From the NCBI GenBank assembly GCA_023387815.1, contig JAEWHK010000001.1:91542-155541 (forward strand): a stretch of DNA of 64,000 nt. Reading direction: 5' to 3'. The stretch comes from Pseudomonadota bacterium. Lineage in GTDB: Bacteria; Pseudomonadota; Gammaproteobacteria; Burkholderiales; Burkholderiaceae_B. Of this stretch, positions 53,921-63,655 are shown in pieces. The notes beneath the pieces were generated by a model, which had not been told where the DNA came from, did not search any database, and saw nothing but the letters and a program-made list of their open reading frames with translations. How positions within the stretch are numbered: position 1 is the first letter of the stretch; each line of letters starts with the position of its first letter. The position numbers were made by a program, and so were the translations under genes.

Positions 53921-54601
53921 TTAGCGCGTGATGGCGGAGGTACTAAGCAACGCATTAGGATCTAGCACTTCGATGTATCCTCTATGAAGCCTCAAAATCT
54001 CTGCAGTCTCTAACTGTTTAAGTACAGTAGAGAGTTTGGAGCGACTAACACCACAGCGGCGAGCAAGCTGCTCATGGGTGCACATAACTATCCTGCTGTC
54101 TCCGTGAATGACACTTTCAGAAACGCTCCGAGCAAGGATAGCGCGGGCGCGTCCCTCGACGTTTCTTGTCAGCCAAGTTCGTTCTCGCTTTCGCACTTCT
54201 CGCATTCTCTCGCCAAGAAAGCGAACTAGTAATACTAGCAACGAAGCGTCAGAAACTAGTGCATTTTCTAGATCCGCCTTCAATAGCCAGATTATCCTGC
54301 ATGGCCCTACTGCAAGTAAGTCGACATTTGAGGCATCACTGCAAAATAGAGTTGAAAGCAAAGCCAATTCACCCTTTTCGAATGAGACCGGCACTAATTG
54401 CGAGCCCTGGCTATCCAAATGTATAACAACATCTAACCGTCCTCCTTCAATGTATGGTAGGTATTCAAGAGGCTGACCAGTACGAAGAACGCGTGTTCCA
54501 GACGAAACGACTCGTTCGATTGACTGTTTACTAACAAGACACTCCAACAATTTTTTGCTCAGTTGACAGCTAAGTACTCGGCTTGTTAAGTTACCCTGCA
54601 T
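53921..54601 (-). CDS. Crp/Fnr family transcriptional regulator
   Basis: 226 residues with an N-terminal cyclic-nucleotide-binding-like barrel (SGTRVLRTGQPLEYLPYIEGGRLDVVIHLD) and a C-terminal winged helix (MCTHEQLARRCGVSRSKLSTVLKQLETAEILRLHRG). No Cys cluster of the FNR type is seen. The ATG at 54601 has CAGGAGA about 9 bases before it and gives the usual length; the longer frame to 54643 has no site. It heads the Bug-sulfatase group. Confidence 0.9.
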   Translation of the reverse strand: MQGNLTSRVLSCQLSKKLLECLVSKQSIERVVSSGTRVLRTGQPLEYLPYIEGGRLDVVIHLDSQGSQLVPVSFEKGELALLSTLFCSDASNVDLLAVGPCRIIWLLKADLENALVSDASLLVLLVRFLGERMREVRKRERTWLTRNVEGRARAILARSVSESVIHGDSRIVMCTHEQLARRCGVSRSKLSTVLKQLETAEILRLHRGYIEVLDPNALLSTSAITR

Positions 54602-55042
54602 ATTATGCGTCTCCTGCGACCCCTCCTTTCTTACTAAATCCATTTTGTGATCTAGTATCCGACTGCGGGATTGAAGTTGATATTATGTATTACTCCTGAC
54701 GCTTGAAGTCGGCGTCGTGCAACCAGTCATTTTTCGAGTTTATATTTTTTAAGGCAATACTCCTATCGTTTACTACCGAAATATTATTCATTTGATAACA
54801 ATACGATATTTCAGTTAATTGATATCTCAGATTTGTGCATTATAAATTTGCTATGATTCGCACGTAAAAAAAACTCAAGACATATCTAAGCGTTTAACAA
54901 CATAGTCGAGTTTTATTCAGTATCCGCTCGGAACCAAATAAAACAATCGTCTAATTACTGAAAAGCGATAAGCAACGGCAAATCGCCTTTCCCTTATGTC
55001 GTATTATTGTTCGGTATGGTAAACGCGATTTTATCAATTTAT
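54602..55042. other. Intergenic region
   Basis: About 440 bases, AT-rich, between the Crp-type gene start and the end of the class II aldolase gene. It must hold the promoter of the Crp-Bug-sulfatase group. I see no RNA gene or repeat. Confidence 0.4.
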
Positions 55043-55768
55043 CTATAAGAATTCATTGAGTCCCGCGCGTCGCAACATAGCATCGAAAATCATTTGATTG
55101 GTAGCCGACCTTCCAGCCACACGAGTTTCCGGGACTTTTTTAAGAATTTCATCAGAAATTTTACGATTTAATCCATTGCCTGAATCTGAAGCCAATTGTA
55201 TTTCACACGCGCGTTGGAGAGTCCATAGACGATTAAATGCAGTAGGCAGATCTGCTGCAACAACTAGAAGACCATGGTTGCGCAAAATCAAATGGTTGCA
55301 TTTGCCAAGCGACGCAACTAATCGCGGCTGTTCTTCCAAGCTTGTCGTCACACCTTCATAATTGTGATAACCAATGTCGTCGTATAGCATTGCGCTATAA
55401 AAGTTATCGTGCCTTAGACCTTCCTCTTTACACGATATTGCACAGCCCGCGGTTGTATGGATGTGCATGATGCAATGCGCATCGGGCCTTGCAGCATGAA
55501 TCGCACTATGTATTACGAAACCTGCTCTGTTGACTTTTGCATCACTACCATCAGAAACCTTTCCATCGATAGTAATCCGCACCAAATTGGAACTGGTAAC
55601 TTCCGAATAGTGAAGGCCAAACGGGTTAATTAGATATTCAGATGGTGAGTCCTCGCGTTGCGGCACGCGATGTGTTATGTGATTGAATATTAGTTCGGTC
55701 CAGCCCAACCAATCAAACAGGCGATAACAGCCGGCAAGTTCTTTGCGCAATTGCAATTCCGTTTTCAT
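55043..55768 (-). CDS. Class II aldolase/adducin family protein
   Basis: 241 residues of the zinc-dependent class II aldolase/adducin fold: YRLFDWLGWTELIFNHITHRVP, LINPFGLHYSEVT, the metal His pair in HCIMHIHTTAGCAIS, and HLILRNHGLLVVAAD with the third His. Members are aldolases, epimerases or decarboxylases acting on sugar phosphates or aromatic carboxylic acids. It is linked to the dioxygenase cluster by two facts: a 3' fragment of a close relative lies at 27589-27765, and its upstream region shares a 58-bp control sequence with the dioxygenase promoter. Its start has GGAGCTAA before the ATG. Confidence 0.88.
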   Translation of the reverse strand: MKTELQLRKELAGCYRLFDWLGWTELIFNHITHRVPQREDSPSEYLINPFGLHYSEVTSSNLVRITIDGKVSDGSDAKVNRAGFVIHSAIHAARPDAHCIMHIHTTAGCAISCKEEGLRHDNFYSAMLYDDIGYHNYEGVTTSLEEQPRLVASLGKCNHLILRNHGLLVVAADLPTAFNRLWTLQRACEIQLASDSGNGLNRKISDEILKKVPETRVAGRSATNQMIFDAMLRRAGLNEFL

Positions 55769-55995
55769 ATTCTTTAGCTCCTAGGTTCCAACGACGCTCC
55801 GCGAGCATGCGTGCTTCGTAGTGATGTGATATTCATACTTGTCATCAATTAATGAGTTCAATTCTCTACTCACAGAAGACTAGTGAAAATTAATAAGCGA
55901 AGCGATAGTTCTGCATTATTTCATTATGGTTTTTCGCTCCGTTCTGCTTAACAGCATCCATATATGTTTGAAATGTTGAATACCTACCCTTATTG
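55769..55995. other. Leader region of the class II aldolase gene
   Basis: About 230 bases between the aldolase start and the conserved control element. If the promoter is the element, the mRNA has a long 5' leader. No structure recognised. Confidence 0.35.
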
Positions 55996-56053
55996 TTTGT
56001 CCGCTTAGTGGATATGTATTCCATTATATGGATATCTATTTTTATTTGTCAAC
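55996..56053. promoter_or_regulatory. Control element shared with the dioxygenase promoter
   Basis: 58 bp that match 31841-31898 at 45 positions without gaps. The two 13-bp boxes are TCCGCTTAGTGGA (56000-56012) and TCCATTATATGGA (56020-56032), again 20 bp apart. It lies upstream of the class II aldolase gene in the same orientation as at the dioxygenase operon. Confidence 0.6.
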
Positions 56054-56117
56054 TTAGATGTTTTGCGAATAAATATATTATTGACTGTTCAAATTGAAAC
56101 AATAATTCCGCTAGAAG

Positions 56118-56345
56118 AGCCATATTGCATTGCTCCACCGGTGATCTGTTGCACTCTGTCTACCCAATCAGGACGCTACCGGTCGTGGATGAAGTGATCG
56201 GTATCAAGGGCACAAGCGCGTTTCAGTTTTTCATCCGCGCAGAGGCGATGATGACGCGCGCCCCAGCAAGGTTCGCCAGTTGCAGAGCAAGGATGGAAAT
56301 TTCGCTCGTATCCAGCAGCACTGTTTCTCCAAGCAAAAAAGGCTT
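56118..56345 (-). pseudogene. Fragment of a zinc-type alcohol dehydrogenase/quinone oxidoreductase gene
   Basis: The minus strand reads GETVLLDTSEISILALQLANLAGARVIIAS in one frame, then DEKLKRACALDTDHFIHDR, a TAG, and RPDWVDRVQQITGG in another. This is the central cofactor domain of the medium-chain dehydrogenase family (compare GDTVLV..GVSIFALQLAKLAGA, ALGADHVINYR, PDW). A frameshift, an internal stop and missing ends show that it is dead. Confidence 0.7.
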
Positions 56346-57133
56346 ACGCTCGAACGGCACTTAAACCCCAAGAATTCAGTTGCACCATCCAGAACGCTTT
56401 AACGTACCCAGTTGTATAGACGTACGAATTAGCTCCCGCAAAATGCAGGACTCCGCTGAAATCCAACCGCATGTCGCAGCGGGTGATCAGCACAATTTTT
56501 TCACTCGATGATCATGTGGAAGTTTTTTCATTTGTAAATTTAAAGGTACAGAAATCAAGCGCGAACAGATTCGGGCGTCCGCTATATCACAGTCATTCGC
56601 GACAGGTCGATGGCCAACGAGTGCTTTTAACCGATCGCTACATGCTAAGAATCGTGTCTGTAGCTCTCGAATTCCTCTCTCAACTCAAATTCAGCGATTA
56701 GCACCGCCGTCCCGCTTTCGCACTAACTCAGGATCTACTAAAAATTCGCGAATCAATGACAGGCCGAGGCGAATGCGCAGGGTTTGCGCAAAATGAAACA
56801 ACTGGTTGTCGGTAAAGTCTGGAAACTTTAGACTAACGCAGATATGTAAAAGCATGCTGACGCTCTTCATTCCGTTCCCAGCGTAGACATATCTGTCACA
56901 AATCGATACTTCACATCGCTTTTGAGGATTCTGGTGCAGGCGTCTTTGATGTCTTTTATATTAATGATATAAACACCTATGTGAAGTCATGTACTCCACA
57001 GAAGTCGAACATATCGTGCGTCTCGCTCACACCGACGATCAGGGATGCGCCAAAGGAACGATCCCGAACCGTCGTCGGAACGGTGCTGAGAGAGTCTTCC
57101 AGGGGCGCAAGATAGCCAACAAGTACGTCTGGA
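56346..57133. other. Region of decayed sequence
   Basis: About 790 bases without a gene I can support, between two pseudogene fragments. A 76-codon open frame at 56471-56701 has no ribosome-binding site or family resemblance. This is probably scar tissue from insertions and deletions. Confidence 0.45.
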
Positions 57134-57539
57134 GACCAGCTCAATGACAAGGTGTTGCCATTTTACGAACAGCACGTTTTGCCTGTGTTGCGTATACTGA
57201 CAGACCGCGATACAGAGTTCTACGGTCAGGTAGATCACAACTATCAGGTGTACCTGGCGCTAAATGATATTGACCACGCAAAACAAGGCCATGTCGCCGC
57301 AGACCGATGGCATTTGTGAACGCTTCCATAAAGTGATTCTGCAGGAGTCCTATCAGATAATCTTTAGAAAGATGCTATATAGCGACCTTGGAAGTCTGCA
57401 GGAAATTCTGGACGTTTGGCTGGAATTTTATAACGATGAACGTACTCATCAAGGCAAGATGTGCTGCGGCAGAACGCCAATGCAGATCGTGCTTGACAGT
57501 AAGGCGATTTGGAAATCGAAGAATGTGAACCAAATCTAA
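57134..57539 (+). pseudogene. Decayed IS481-type transposase, C-terminal part
   Basis: The plus strand reads LNDKVLPFYEQHVLPVLRILTDRDTEFYG and YLALNDIDHAK in one frame, then after a one-base loss in an A run near 57280 continues as AMSPQTDGICERFHKVILQESYQ, LDVWLEFYNDERTHQG and TPMQIVLDS in another. This is the DDE integrase core of an IS481-family transposase, with D in LTDRDTEF and the E in ICERFHK. The N-terminal part is missing. Confidence 0.75.
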
Positions 57540-57540
57540 A

Positions 57541-57580
57541 CTGACAGGCATTGCATTAAAAACGGGTAACTGTCAGATAG
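57541..57580 (+). mobile_element. Right end of the decayed insertion sequence
   Basis: CTGACAG directly after the transposase stop and AACTGTCAG 36 bases end to end, with an AACGGGT before the latter. The pattern recurs at 35190-35231. Confidence 0.4.
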
Positions 57581-57637
57581 TGTTGAGCTAGTGCAGATTA
57601 TATTTTCCGAACTTTCCCTTTGGTTTACGAACGCCAA

Positions 57638-58270
57638 CTACCGCAACGTATACCTTATCGCCCAGAAATAATCCAGTTCCAGATACTCGCTGCTGCAACT
57701 GTACGCCGAAACCGCCGCAAGTAACTGCGATTCTGTCGGGAAATTTTTGAGTACGCGATGGGTGGAACCATCGTCCAGGTGGCGTATCTGATAGGTATTT
57801 CCCGCCTCATCCGTTTCAGCCACCGGTGTGCTGCTGCCAGCGACATAGCGGTTATCCATAAAGACAACCGAAGCGCCCGGTTCAAGCGCGCGATGAAGGC
57901 CCCGCAGAAAGCCATCGATTTGATCAAGCGGAATGTGTGACCACCAGAAGCCGGCGAAGGCAGCGGAAAATGGTGTATCGAATGCCGGCAGCTCGTAGGC
58001 GTCGCCTACCATCCATGTGACGTTACCTGGCATACCACGTTCCCTGGCAATGTCCAGTGTTTCAACGGCGGCGTCCAGTGCAACAACTTTCTTGGCGGTC
58101 GCCGCATAGAATTGCGTCCAGTAACCGGTGCCACAAGCTACTTCCAGCACCGAGCAGTCAGCCAAAACATCGGGCAACCACAATTGTAATTTTCTAAGAT
58201 CCGTTTGTCTTTCAGGCTTGGAATAGATGCGGTCATATTCCGCTGCGCGCGCTGCGTAATAGTCTTTCAT
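57638..58270 (-). CDS. Class I SAM-dependent methyltransferase
   Basis: 210 residues with motif I VLEVACGTGYWTQFYAA, the acidic residue in VVALDAAVETLDIAR, and VGDAYELP. It opens MKDYYAARAAEYDRIY, as in small UbiE-like methyltransferases. AAGGAGTG lies just before the ATG. It stands alone between the insertion-sequence scar and the autotransporter genes. Substrate unknown. Confidence 0.88.
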   Translation of the reverse strand: MKDYYAARAAEYDRIYSKPERQTDLRKLQLWLPDVLADCSVLEVACGTGYWTQFYAATAKKVVALDAAVETLDIARERGMPGNVTWMVGDAYELPAFDTPFSAAFAGFWWSHIPLDQIDGFLRGLHRALEPGASVVFMDNRYVAGSSTPVAETDEAGNTYQIRHLDDGSTHRVLKNFPTESQLLAAVSAYSCSSEYLELDYFWAIRYTLR

Positions 58271-58387
58271 TTCACTCCTTTACTTCGAACGTAATAAAGC
58301 AGAATACACAGTGCACGTTGCTGTTGATTGACACCGAACACTCACGAGATTGTAATGGATAGAACAAACCAATCTTGTATCTCAAAT

Positions 58388-58414
58388 GAAAAACGGCTGC
58401 AATATCAGCAGCCG
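58388..58414 (-). terminator. Intrinsic terminator of the first autotransporter gene
   Basis: On the minus strand CGGCTGC-TGATATT-GCAGCCG followed by TTTTTC, about 40 bases after the stop codon at 58456. Confidence 0.8.
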
Positions 58415-58455
58415 CATTTTAATCCACTCAATTTGTGATTATCACTTTTGAGCGT

Positions 58456-60945
58456 TTACCATTGATAGGCAACGCCTGCGCCATACACCAGATGTCCACG
58501 GCTGTTGCCACTCAGACTGCCTTTTACAATCCAGTTGCCGCTTGGAGATACCCGGGACAAACCTGCAGCGTAGCCTTGCTGTCCTCTGTATCCCGCCGTG
58601 GCAATCGCGAAGGCATTTTTTCCAGGCACATAAGCTTGCGGCAGATTGGCAATCGCGCTTGCCGAGGCTGAACCAGCATCTGCTTCAGCAGCAACACGAT
58701 CGATTCTGGCATTCAGACCGGATGCCACTTTACCTATTCGTTCATTCAAGCCAGACGCAATCTGCTCCATGCGGTCATTGACACCCGGTCCCACCTGACC
58801 GTTATAGCTATTGGAGATTCGATCAATCCGCTCGCTCAAGTCGCGCGTGCTCCGATGAAGCTGCGCCACATTGACAGCATCATGGTCCTGTTCGCCATCG
58901 GCGACATGAATGATTATTTTATTGGCTGCGTCGATACCATCAGACGATAACGCAGGGCCGTCAGTGATACGAAGCGCATCGGTTGCTGCAACAGTGCCAG
59001 CGGCTACCGAGGTAGTTGTTATGGCATCAGCCGTTACAGAGTTAGCCGTTACAGTGTCAGCCTTTACTGAATCAACTTTGATGTTTGGCGTTGTGGAGAC
59101 AGACACATTATTCCCATCACGCGCCAATTGAATGTTGCTTCCCGCATTCAGTCCGACAGTTGCAGATGCTGCAACAACGGTCGGGGTATCGCCATTGATC
59201 TGCAGATTCCAGCCACCGCCACCATTGGCAGAAGCACCATCACCAGCGCCACCACCGTCAGTGGCAAGTACAGGCGCAGGTGTGGGTGCAGGTGCACTGG
59301 CAGCAGCATTCAACATCTCGATAGCTCGATGAACAGCAAAGAGCTGACTACCGTTGATGGCATCTGTAGATGTTGCAGAGATTCTGCCCGCCGCCACGTT
59401 GGTGATCTGTCTTTCGGCGCCCACGTTACCCACAGACACGACACTTTCTGGAGCAATGCCGGCATACTGATAGGTAGTTCCTTTAATCGTAGCACTGGCA
59501 AAAGGACTGGCTGCGCCTTCTACCGCGCCTTTACCGAGAGCGACACCACCGGCAGTGGTTGCAGTGGCATCGGTACCAATCGCAATACCAGCCTTGTCCG
59601 CCGTACTGCTATGACCAATTGCAACGCTATTATCGCCTCTGACATTGGATTCAGAGCCGATGCTGACTGCGTCATTGGCGATGGCATAGGGTGTATCCGC
59701 ATTCCCGACTATCCCACTGCCCGAATAATAAGAGTCCTCACCGAAACCAGTTGCGTGACGTCCCAGTAATACATTACCCGAACCTTGGGCCAGAAACCCG
59801 CTATTTGCGCCCATAGCAATATTATGATCACCAACGAACAGGACGCCGGCTGATTCGCCAATAAATGTATTGTGGCTTCCACGACTAGCCGCGCCGGCGA
59901 GGCTTCCGGCAGCAAAATTTGCGTCGCCTTCCGCGGCGATGAAATTCGAGCCATCACTGATATCTACGCCTTTATGATAGGGAAGTACTTTCCCTAAAGC
60001 ATCTTCACCAATCGCGATGTTCCTATTGCCATTCAGACCATAAGCGGCACCCTCACCGATAGCTGTAATAAACACCCCTTGGCTGGATTGGCCTGCTCTT
60101 GTGCCTAGAAATACAGCACCGCGGTATATTGCATCCCGCCCTGCATCAGCACCGACCATCACAGACGGGCCGAGTGAGTAGATCCAAAAATCACGTTCAC
60201 GACCAGAATAAAACGTATTTGGAATTCCCTGTGCGCCTTTTCCCGCATAAGTTCCAATCACGACTTCACTTTCTATATGCGTCATCGCTTGGTCACCAAT
60301 GGCTATCGCGCCGTACCTGTGATCAGTGTCATACTGCTTCACAATCTGGAAACGTTCATCGCGGTCGTACCTCAATTTCTTTGAAGAGGGATCGCTAGGA
60401 TCACCATGTGACGCCGCGTTTTCTCCAATCGCAACGCCATGCGCTTCAGCGCGTGCTCCGGCCCCGATAGATACACTGCCAAGATTATATGTTTGTGGAT
60501 CTTCACCCTTTTTATATCGTACAACGCGTCCGATCACCACTGCATCTTCACGTATTTCCGGTCTGGGCCGTTCGCCGTGCTCTAGCAATTCTCTGGAAAT
60601 GTCCATATTGATCAGGCCTACGCTTCCTTCTTCGCCGATCGCTCGACAAGTCCAGTTCTCGAAGTCTTCGCTGCCGTAATGTCGGGATTCAGGAGTCTTT
60701 TCACAACCACTAAGCTCTGCTTTAGCAATAGAATACTCCAACGCACTCGCAACATTCAAAGACCCAACCCCGCCCATCGCAAAAAGCAAAGCGCAAACAG
60801 AGCCTTTTAACGAAAACCAAGGTTTAGCACTTTCAACTTGCTTGCGAAATGTCTGTGTTGCACAGCGACTTTCGCCAGGGAAGAGGTTCTTGATGGATGA
60901 AGTATTGCCGGCGCGATGCAGCACGGACCGATGGAATCTGGTCAT
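58456..60945 (-). CDS. YadA-type trimeric autotransporter adhesin (copy 1)
   Basis: 829 residues. An extended signal (basic start MTRFHRSVLHRAGN, hydrophobic VCALLFAMGGVGSLNVASA, about 66 residues) is followed by a head of left-handed beta-roll repeats (SVAIGHSSTADKAGIAIGTDATAT; GVALGKGAVEGAA), the neck motif RQITNVAAGRISATSTDAINGSQLFAV, a stalk with a Pro/Ala and Gly-rich linker (APTPAPVLA, GGGAGDGASANGGG) absent from copy 2, coiled coil, and the C-terminal YadA membrane anchor (AFAIATAGYRGQQGYAAGLS ... YGAGVAYQW). Trimers of such proteins form outer-membrane adhesins. GGAGAAATC precedes the ATG. It is a tandem paralogue of the gene at 61469-63655. Confidence 0.93.
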   Translation of the reverse strand: MTRFHRSVLHRAGNTSSIKNLFPGESRCATQTFRKQVESAKPWFSLKGSVCALLFAMGGVGSLNVASALEYSIAKAELSGCEKTPESRHYGSEDFENWTCRAIGEEGSVGLINMDISRELLEHGERPRPEIREDAVVIGRVVRYKKGEDPQTYNLGSVSIGAGARAEAHGVAIGENAASHGDPSDPSSKKLRYDRDERFQIVKQYDTDHRYGAIAIGDQAMTHIESEVVIGTYAGKGAQGIPNTFYSGRERDFWIYSLGPSVMVGADAGRDAIYRGAVFLGTRAGQSSQGVFITAIGEGAAYGLNGNRNIAIGEDALGKVLPYHKGVDISDGSNFIAAEGDANFAAGSLAGAASRGSHNTFIGESAGVLFVGDHNIAMGANSGFLAQGSGNVLLGRHATGFGEDSYYSGSGIVGNADTPYAIANDAVSIGSESNVRGDNSVAIGHSSTADKAGIAIGTDATATTAGGVALGKGAVEGAASPFASATIKGTTYQYAGIAPESVVSVGNVGAERQITNVAAGRISATSTDAINGSQLFAVHRAIEMLNAAASAPAPTPAPVLATDGGGAGDGASANGGGGWNLQINGDTPTVVAASATVGLNAGSNIQLARDGNNVSVSTTPNIKVDSVKADTVTANSVTADAITTTSVAAGTVAATDALRITDGPALSSDGIDAANKIIIHVADGEQDHDAVNVAQLHRSTRDLSERIDRISNSYNGQVGPGVNDRMEQIASGLNERIGKVASGLNARIDRVAAEADAGSASASAIANLPQAYVPGKNAFAIATAGYRGQQGYAAGLSRVSPSGNWIVKGSLSGNSRGHLVYGAGVAYQW

Positions 60946-61314
60946 GATTTCTCCGCGAGTCTGTCGTGCAACGGATGCTGCTGTGGTTGCCAGTTAAGCA
61001 ATTTCTATACCGCGCACGTAGAAAAAACTAAACATGTTGTTACTAGACGTCCGAAATTTTATCTACGCGCGGTTCGGAAGAAAATGCGGTTTCCTGTAAA
61101 TACCGGTAAAGAAAGAAAGTAAAAATAAATCGGATGTGCGAATACGCACAATCCAATTGAAACGACATTCTTTTATTTTGATAATTAGTCGAATCGCTGT
61201 GAATCTGCGCCACGCATGCTCAGGCCGGACATTCAAAACCAGGTACAAGTAACACTGACAACTCCAGCAAGACCAAGCGCCCCCTCTATCCCGCATTCGA
61301 TGTCTTAAATAATC
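60946..61314. other. Upstream region of autotransporter copy 1
   Basis: About 370 bases that align with the sequence upstream of copy 2 (63656 onward): shared landmarks include GTCGTGCAACGGA, GTTGCCAGTTAAGCAATTTC, CCGCGCACGTAGAAAAAACT and the C-rich AAGCGCCCCCTC/CAGCGCCCCCCA end. So the promoter and long leader were duplicated with the gene. Confidence 0.6.
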
Positions 61315-61362
61315 GGGCCACCTGTGCTTCGCTCATCATTTTGAGTGAAGCACAGGTGGCCC
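61315..61362. terminator. 21-bp inverted repeat between the autotransporter genes
   Basis: GGGCCACCTGTGCTTCGCTC plus A pairs with its complement over 21 bp (one G-U) around a 6-base loop, 107 bases after the stop of copy 2. No T tract follows, so this is a strong hairpin of uncertain role: terminator, transcript stabiliser or barrier to read-through into copy 1. Confidence 0.5.
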
Positions 61363-61468
61363 GGCAGACCTTAGGGTCGTTTTGAATCGATGCGCTTCTC
61401 GTAAGTAGTCCTCAGTGACAGTAGCCCCGAGAAATTCGGACTTTCCCTAAACACATCGATATCGTCCT

Positions 61469-63655
61469 TTACCACTTATAGGCGATACCCGCGCCGTACA
61501 TCATATGACCACGGTTATTGCCACTCAGGCTGCCTTTGACGACCCAATGGCCATTCTCAGATACCCTGGACAAACCAGCAGCGTAGCCTTGCTGTCCTCT
61601 GTACCCTGCTGTGGCAATTGCGAAGGCATTTTCGCCGGGCAGATGAGCATGCGGCAGATTGGCAATGGCACCAGCGGTTGCAGAACCAGCATCGGCATCA
61701 GCAGCAACACGATCAATTCGATTGTTCAGGCCGGATACCACCTTATTGAGGCGGCTATTATAGCCATCGGAAATGCTATCAATCCGTTCGTTCAAGTTGC
61801 GGGCGCTCTGATTGAGCTGCGCCACATTGACGGCATCATGATCTTTTTTACCATCAGCAACGTTGACGATCGTTTTATTGGCAGCGTCGATGCCTTCACG
61901 TGTCAGTGCTGGGCCGTCAGTGACGCGAAGCGTGTCTGTTGCAGAAACGGTACCAGCCGTAACAGCGTCAGCCTGAACCGATTCAACTTTGATATTTGGC
62001 GTTGTTGAGATAGACACTGTATTTCCATCACGTGCCAGTTGAATGTTGCTGCCTGCATTCAGACCAACGGTTGACGATGGCTCGACAGCCGTAGGAGTAT
62101 CTCCATTTACTTGCAGATTCCAGCTACCACCACCAGCGCTGTTGGTGGCAGAGACTGTCAGATTTTCAATGGCCTGATGAACAGCATAGAGCTGGCTACC
62201 GTTGATGGCATCTGTAGATGTGGCAGAGATTCTGCCCGCCGCCACGTTGGTGATCTGTCTTTCGGCGCCCGCGTTGCCCACAGACACGACACTTTCTGGC
62301 GCAATACCAGCATACTGATAGGTAGTTCCTTTAATCGCCGCACTGGCAAATGGATTGGCTGCGCCTTCAACCGCGCCTTTACCGATAGCAACGCCGCCGG
62401 CCGTGGTTGCTGTGGCGTCAGTACCAATGGCAACACCAGCCTTATCTGCCAGACTGGACGGACCGATAGCCACGCTATTGCTGCCTCTGACTTTAGATTT
62501 AGAGCCGATGCTAACTGCGCTATCTATCCTTTCGCTCGATCTGTTCGCGGCATCATCCGAACCTGTAGCAAGTTTGCCCAATATTACATTGTTTGAACCG
62601 ACAATTCCTTTGCCGCTATCCCAACCCATCACGATATTATCGTTGCCGTTTAATCTCCGACCCGTTGACTTTCCGACAAGGATATTACGCGCGCCTCGAC
62701 TACTCAAACCTACTTCAGTTCCAAGGCCAATACTATCTTCTACTGTAGCGTTGACGCTCTCAGATTCTTTACCAAACGCATAGTACCCAATAGCCAAAGT
62801 TCTATCACCTTTCATACGGTGAGCGGCTCCATAACCGACGGCGATATTCCGACTACCGTCGCTTGAACTTCCTGCTCTTGCACCGAGATATACGGCAGCA
62901 CCGAAGTGGGCACGATCGTCTGATGCGGTTCCGGTTCCGGTTCCGGCTCCAGCTCCGAGGATCACCGAAGATCCATAACCAACTATGCGGCCATTCCAGC
63001 GCGCAGCATCTTCACCGATCACCACATCACCTGGATTTTCCGCAATCGTGTTAGCTCCAATGGCGATACCACCACCCACAAAAGGATCGACGCCTAGCCT
63101 TCGGTCTTCGGTGTAACCTCCAATTTGAGTGCGCACATTTGCATTCTCCCCAATCGCAATTCCCTGTACACTGCTAACGTTAGAGTCGGCTCCGATCGCT
63201 ACGCCTGCTCTTCCTTCAGTTATGACAGCGTTGCGTCCGATAGCTACAGAGTCCTCCCTCAAGCGATAGGGGAGTAGGCTGATTGACGGACCATCACGAT
63301 CGCCGCGTTCACTTAACATGCCAACGCTTCCCGCTTGTCCCTTGACAACACAGCTCCAATCCAGTTTCCCAGTAGCGTCCGCAGAGCCCTCGTTAGCCAC
63401 ACAGCTGGCAGCGCCAGTCTTCCCACTGTCTTTCAGCACCGTAATTGACGTTGCACTCGCAACGTTCAAATACCCAACACCACCCATCGCAAGCAGCAAA
63501 GCGTAAACAGAGGCTTTCAACGAAAACCGAGGATTGCTGCTTTCTACGTTCTCGCGAGATGCCCGCGTTGCAACGCGACGCTCGCCAGGAAAGGATTTGG
63601 TGGTGGAAGTAGTATTGCCGGCGCGATGCAGCGCGGACCGATAGGAACGGGTCAT
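61469..63655 (-). CDS. YadA-type trimeric autotransporter adhesin (copy 2)
   Basis: 728 residues with the same plan as copy 1: extended signal (MTRSYRSALHRAGN start, VYALLLAMGGVGYLNVASA), head repeats (SVAIGRNAVITEGRAGVAIG; GVAIGKGAVEGAA), the neck RQITNVAAGRISATSTDAINGSQLYAV, coiled coil and YadA anchor ending YGAGIAYKW. The central neck and anchor parts are almost identical to copy 1, while the outer head differs, as expected for surface-exposed adhesin parts. A Gly-Thr run (GAGTGTGTAS) coded by GGTTCC-type repeats lies in the head. GGAGAAATC precedes the ATG. Confidence 0.93.
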   Translation of the reverse strand: MTRSYRSALHRAGNTTSTTKSFPGERRVATRASRENVESSNPRFSLKASVYALLLAMGGVGYLNVASATSITVLKDSGKTGAASCVANEGSADATGKLDWSCVVKGQAGSVGMLSERGDRDGPSISLLPYRLREDSVAIGRNAVITEGRAGVAIGADSNVSSVQGIAIGENANVRTQIGGYTEDRRLGVDPFVGGGIAIGANTIAENPGDVVIGEDAARWNGRIVGYGSSVILGAGAGTGTGTASDDRAHFGAAVYLGARAGSSSDGSRNIAVGYGAAHRMKGDRTLAIGYYAFGKESESVNATVEDSIGLGTEVGLSSRGARNILVGKSTGRRLNGNDNIVMGWDSGKGIVGSNNVILGKLATGSDDAANRSSERIDSAVSIGSKSKVRGSNSVAIGPSSLADKAGVAIGTDATATTAGGVAIGKGAVEGAANPFASAAIKGTTYQYAGIAPESVVSVGNAGAERQITNVAAGRISATSTDAINGSQLYAVHQAIENLTVSATNSAGGGSWNLQVNGDTPTAVEPSSTVGLNAGSNIQLARDGNTVSISTTPNIKVESVQADAVTAGTVSATDTLRVTDGPALTREGIDAANKTIVNVADGKKDHDAVNVAQLNQSARNLNERIDSISDGYNSRLNKVVSGLNNRIDRVAADADAGSATAGAIANLPHAHLPGENAFAIATAGYRGQQGYAAGLSRVSENGHWVVKGSLSGNNRGHMMYGAGIAYKW

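Noticed and set aside
56471..56701. Plus-strand frame of 76 codons in the decayed region
   Set aside because: No ribosome-binding site or recognisable motif, and flanked by dead fragments.
62925..62965. GGTTCC-type repeats in autotransporter copy 2 as a phase-variation switch
   Set aside because: The unit is six bases and only about three exact copies, so changes would keep the reading frame; it more likely varies the length of a Gly-Thr turn.
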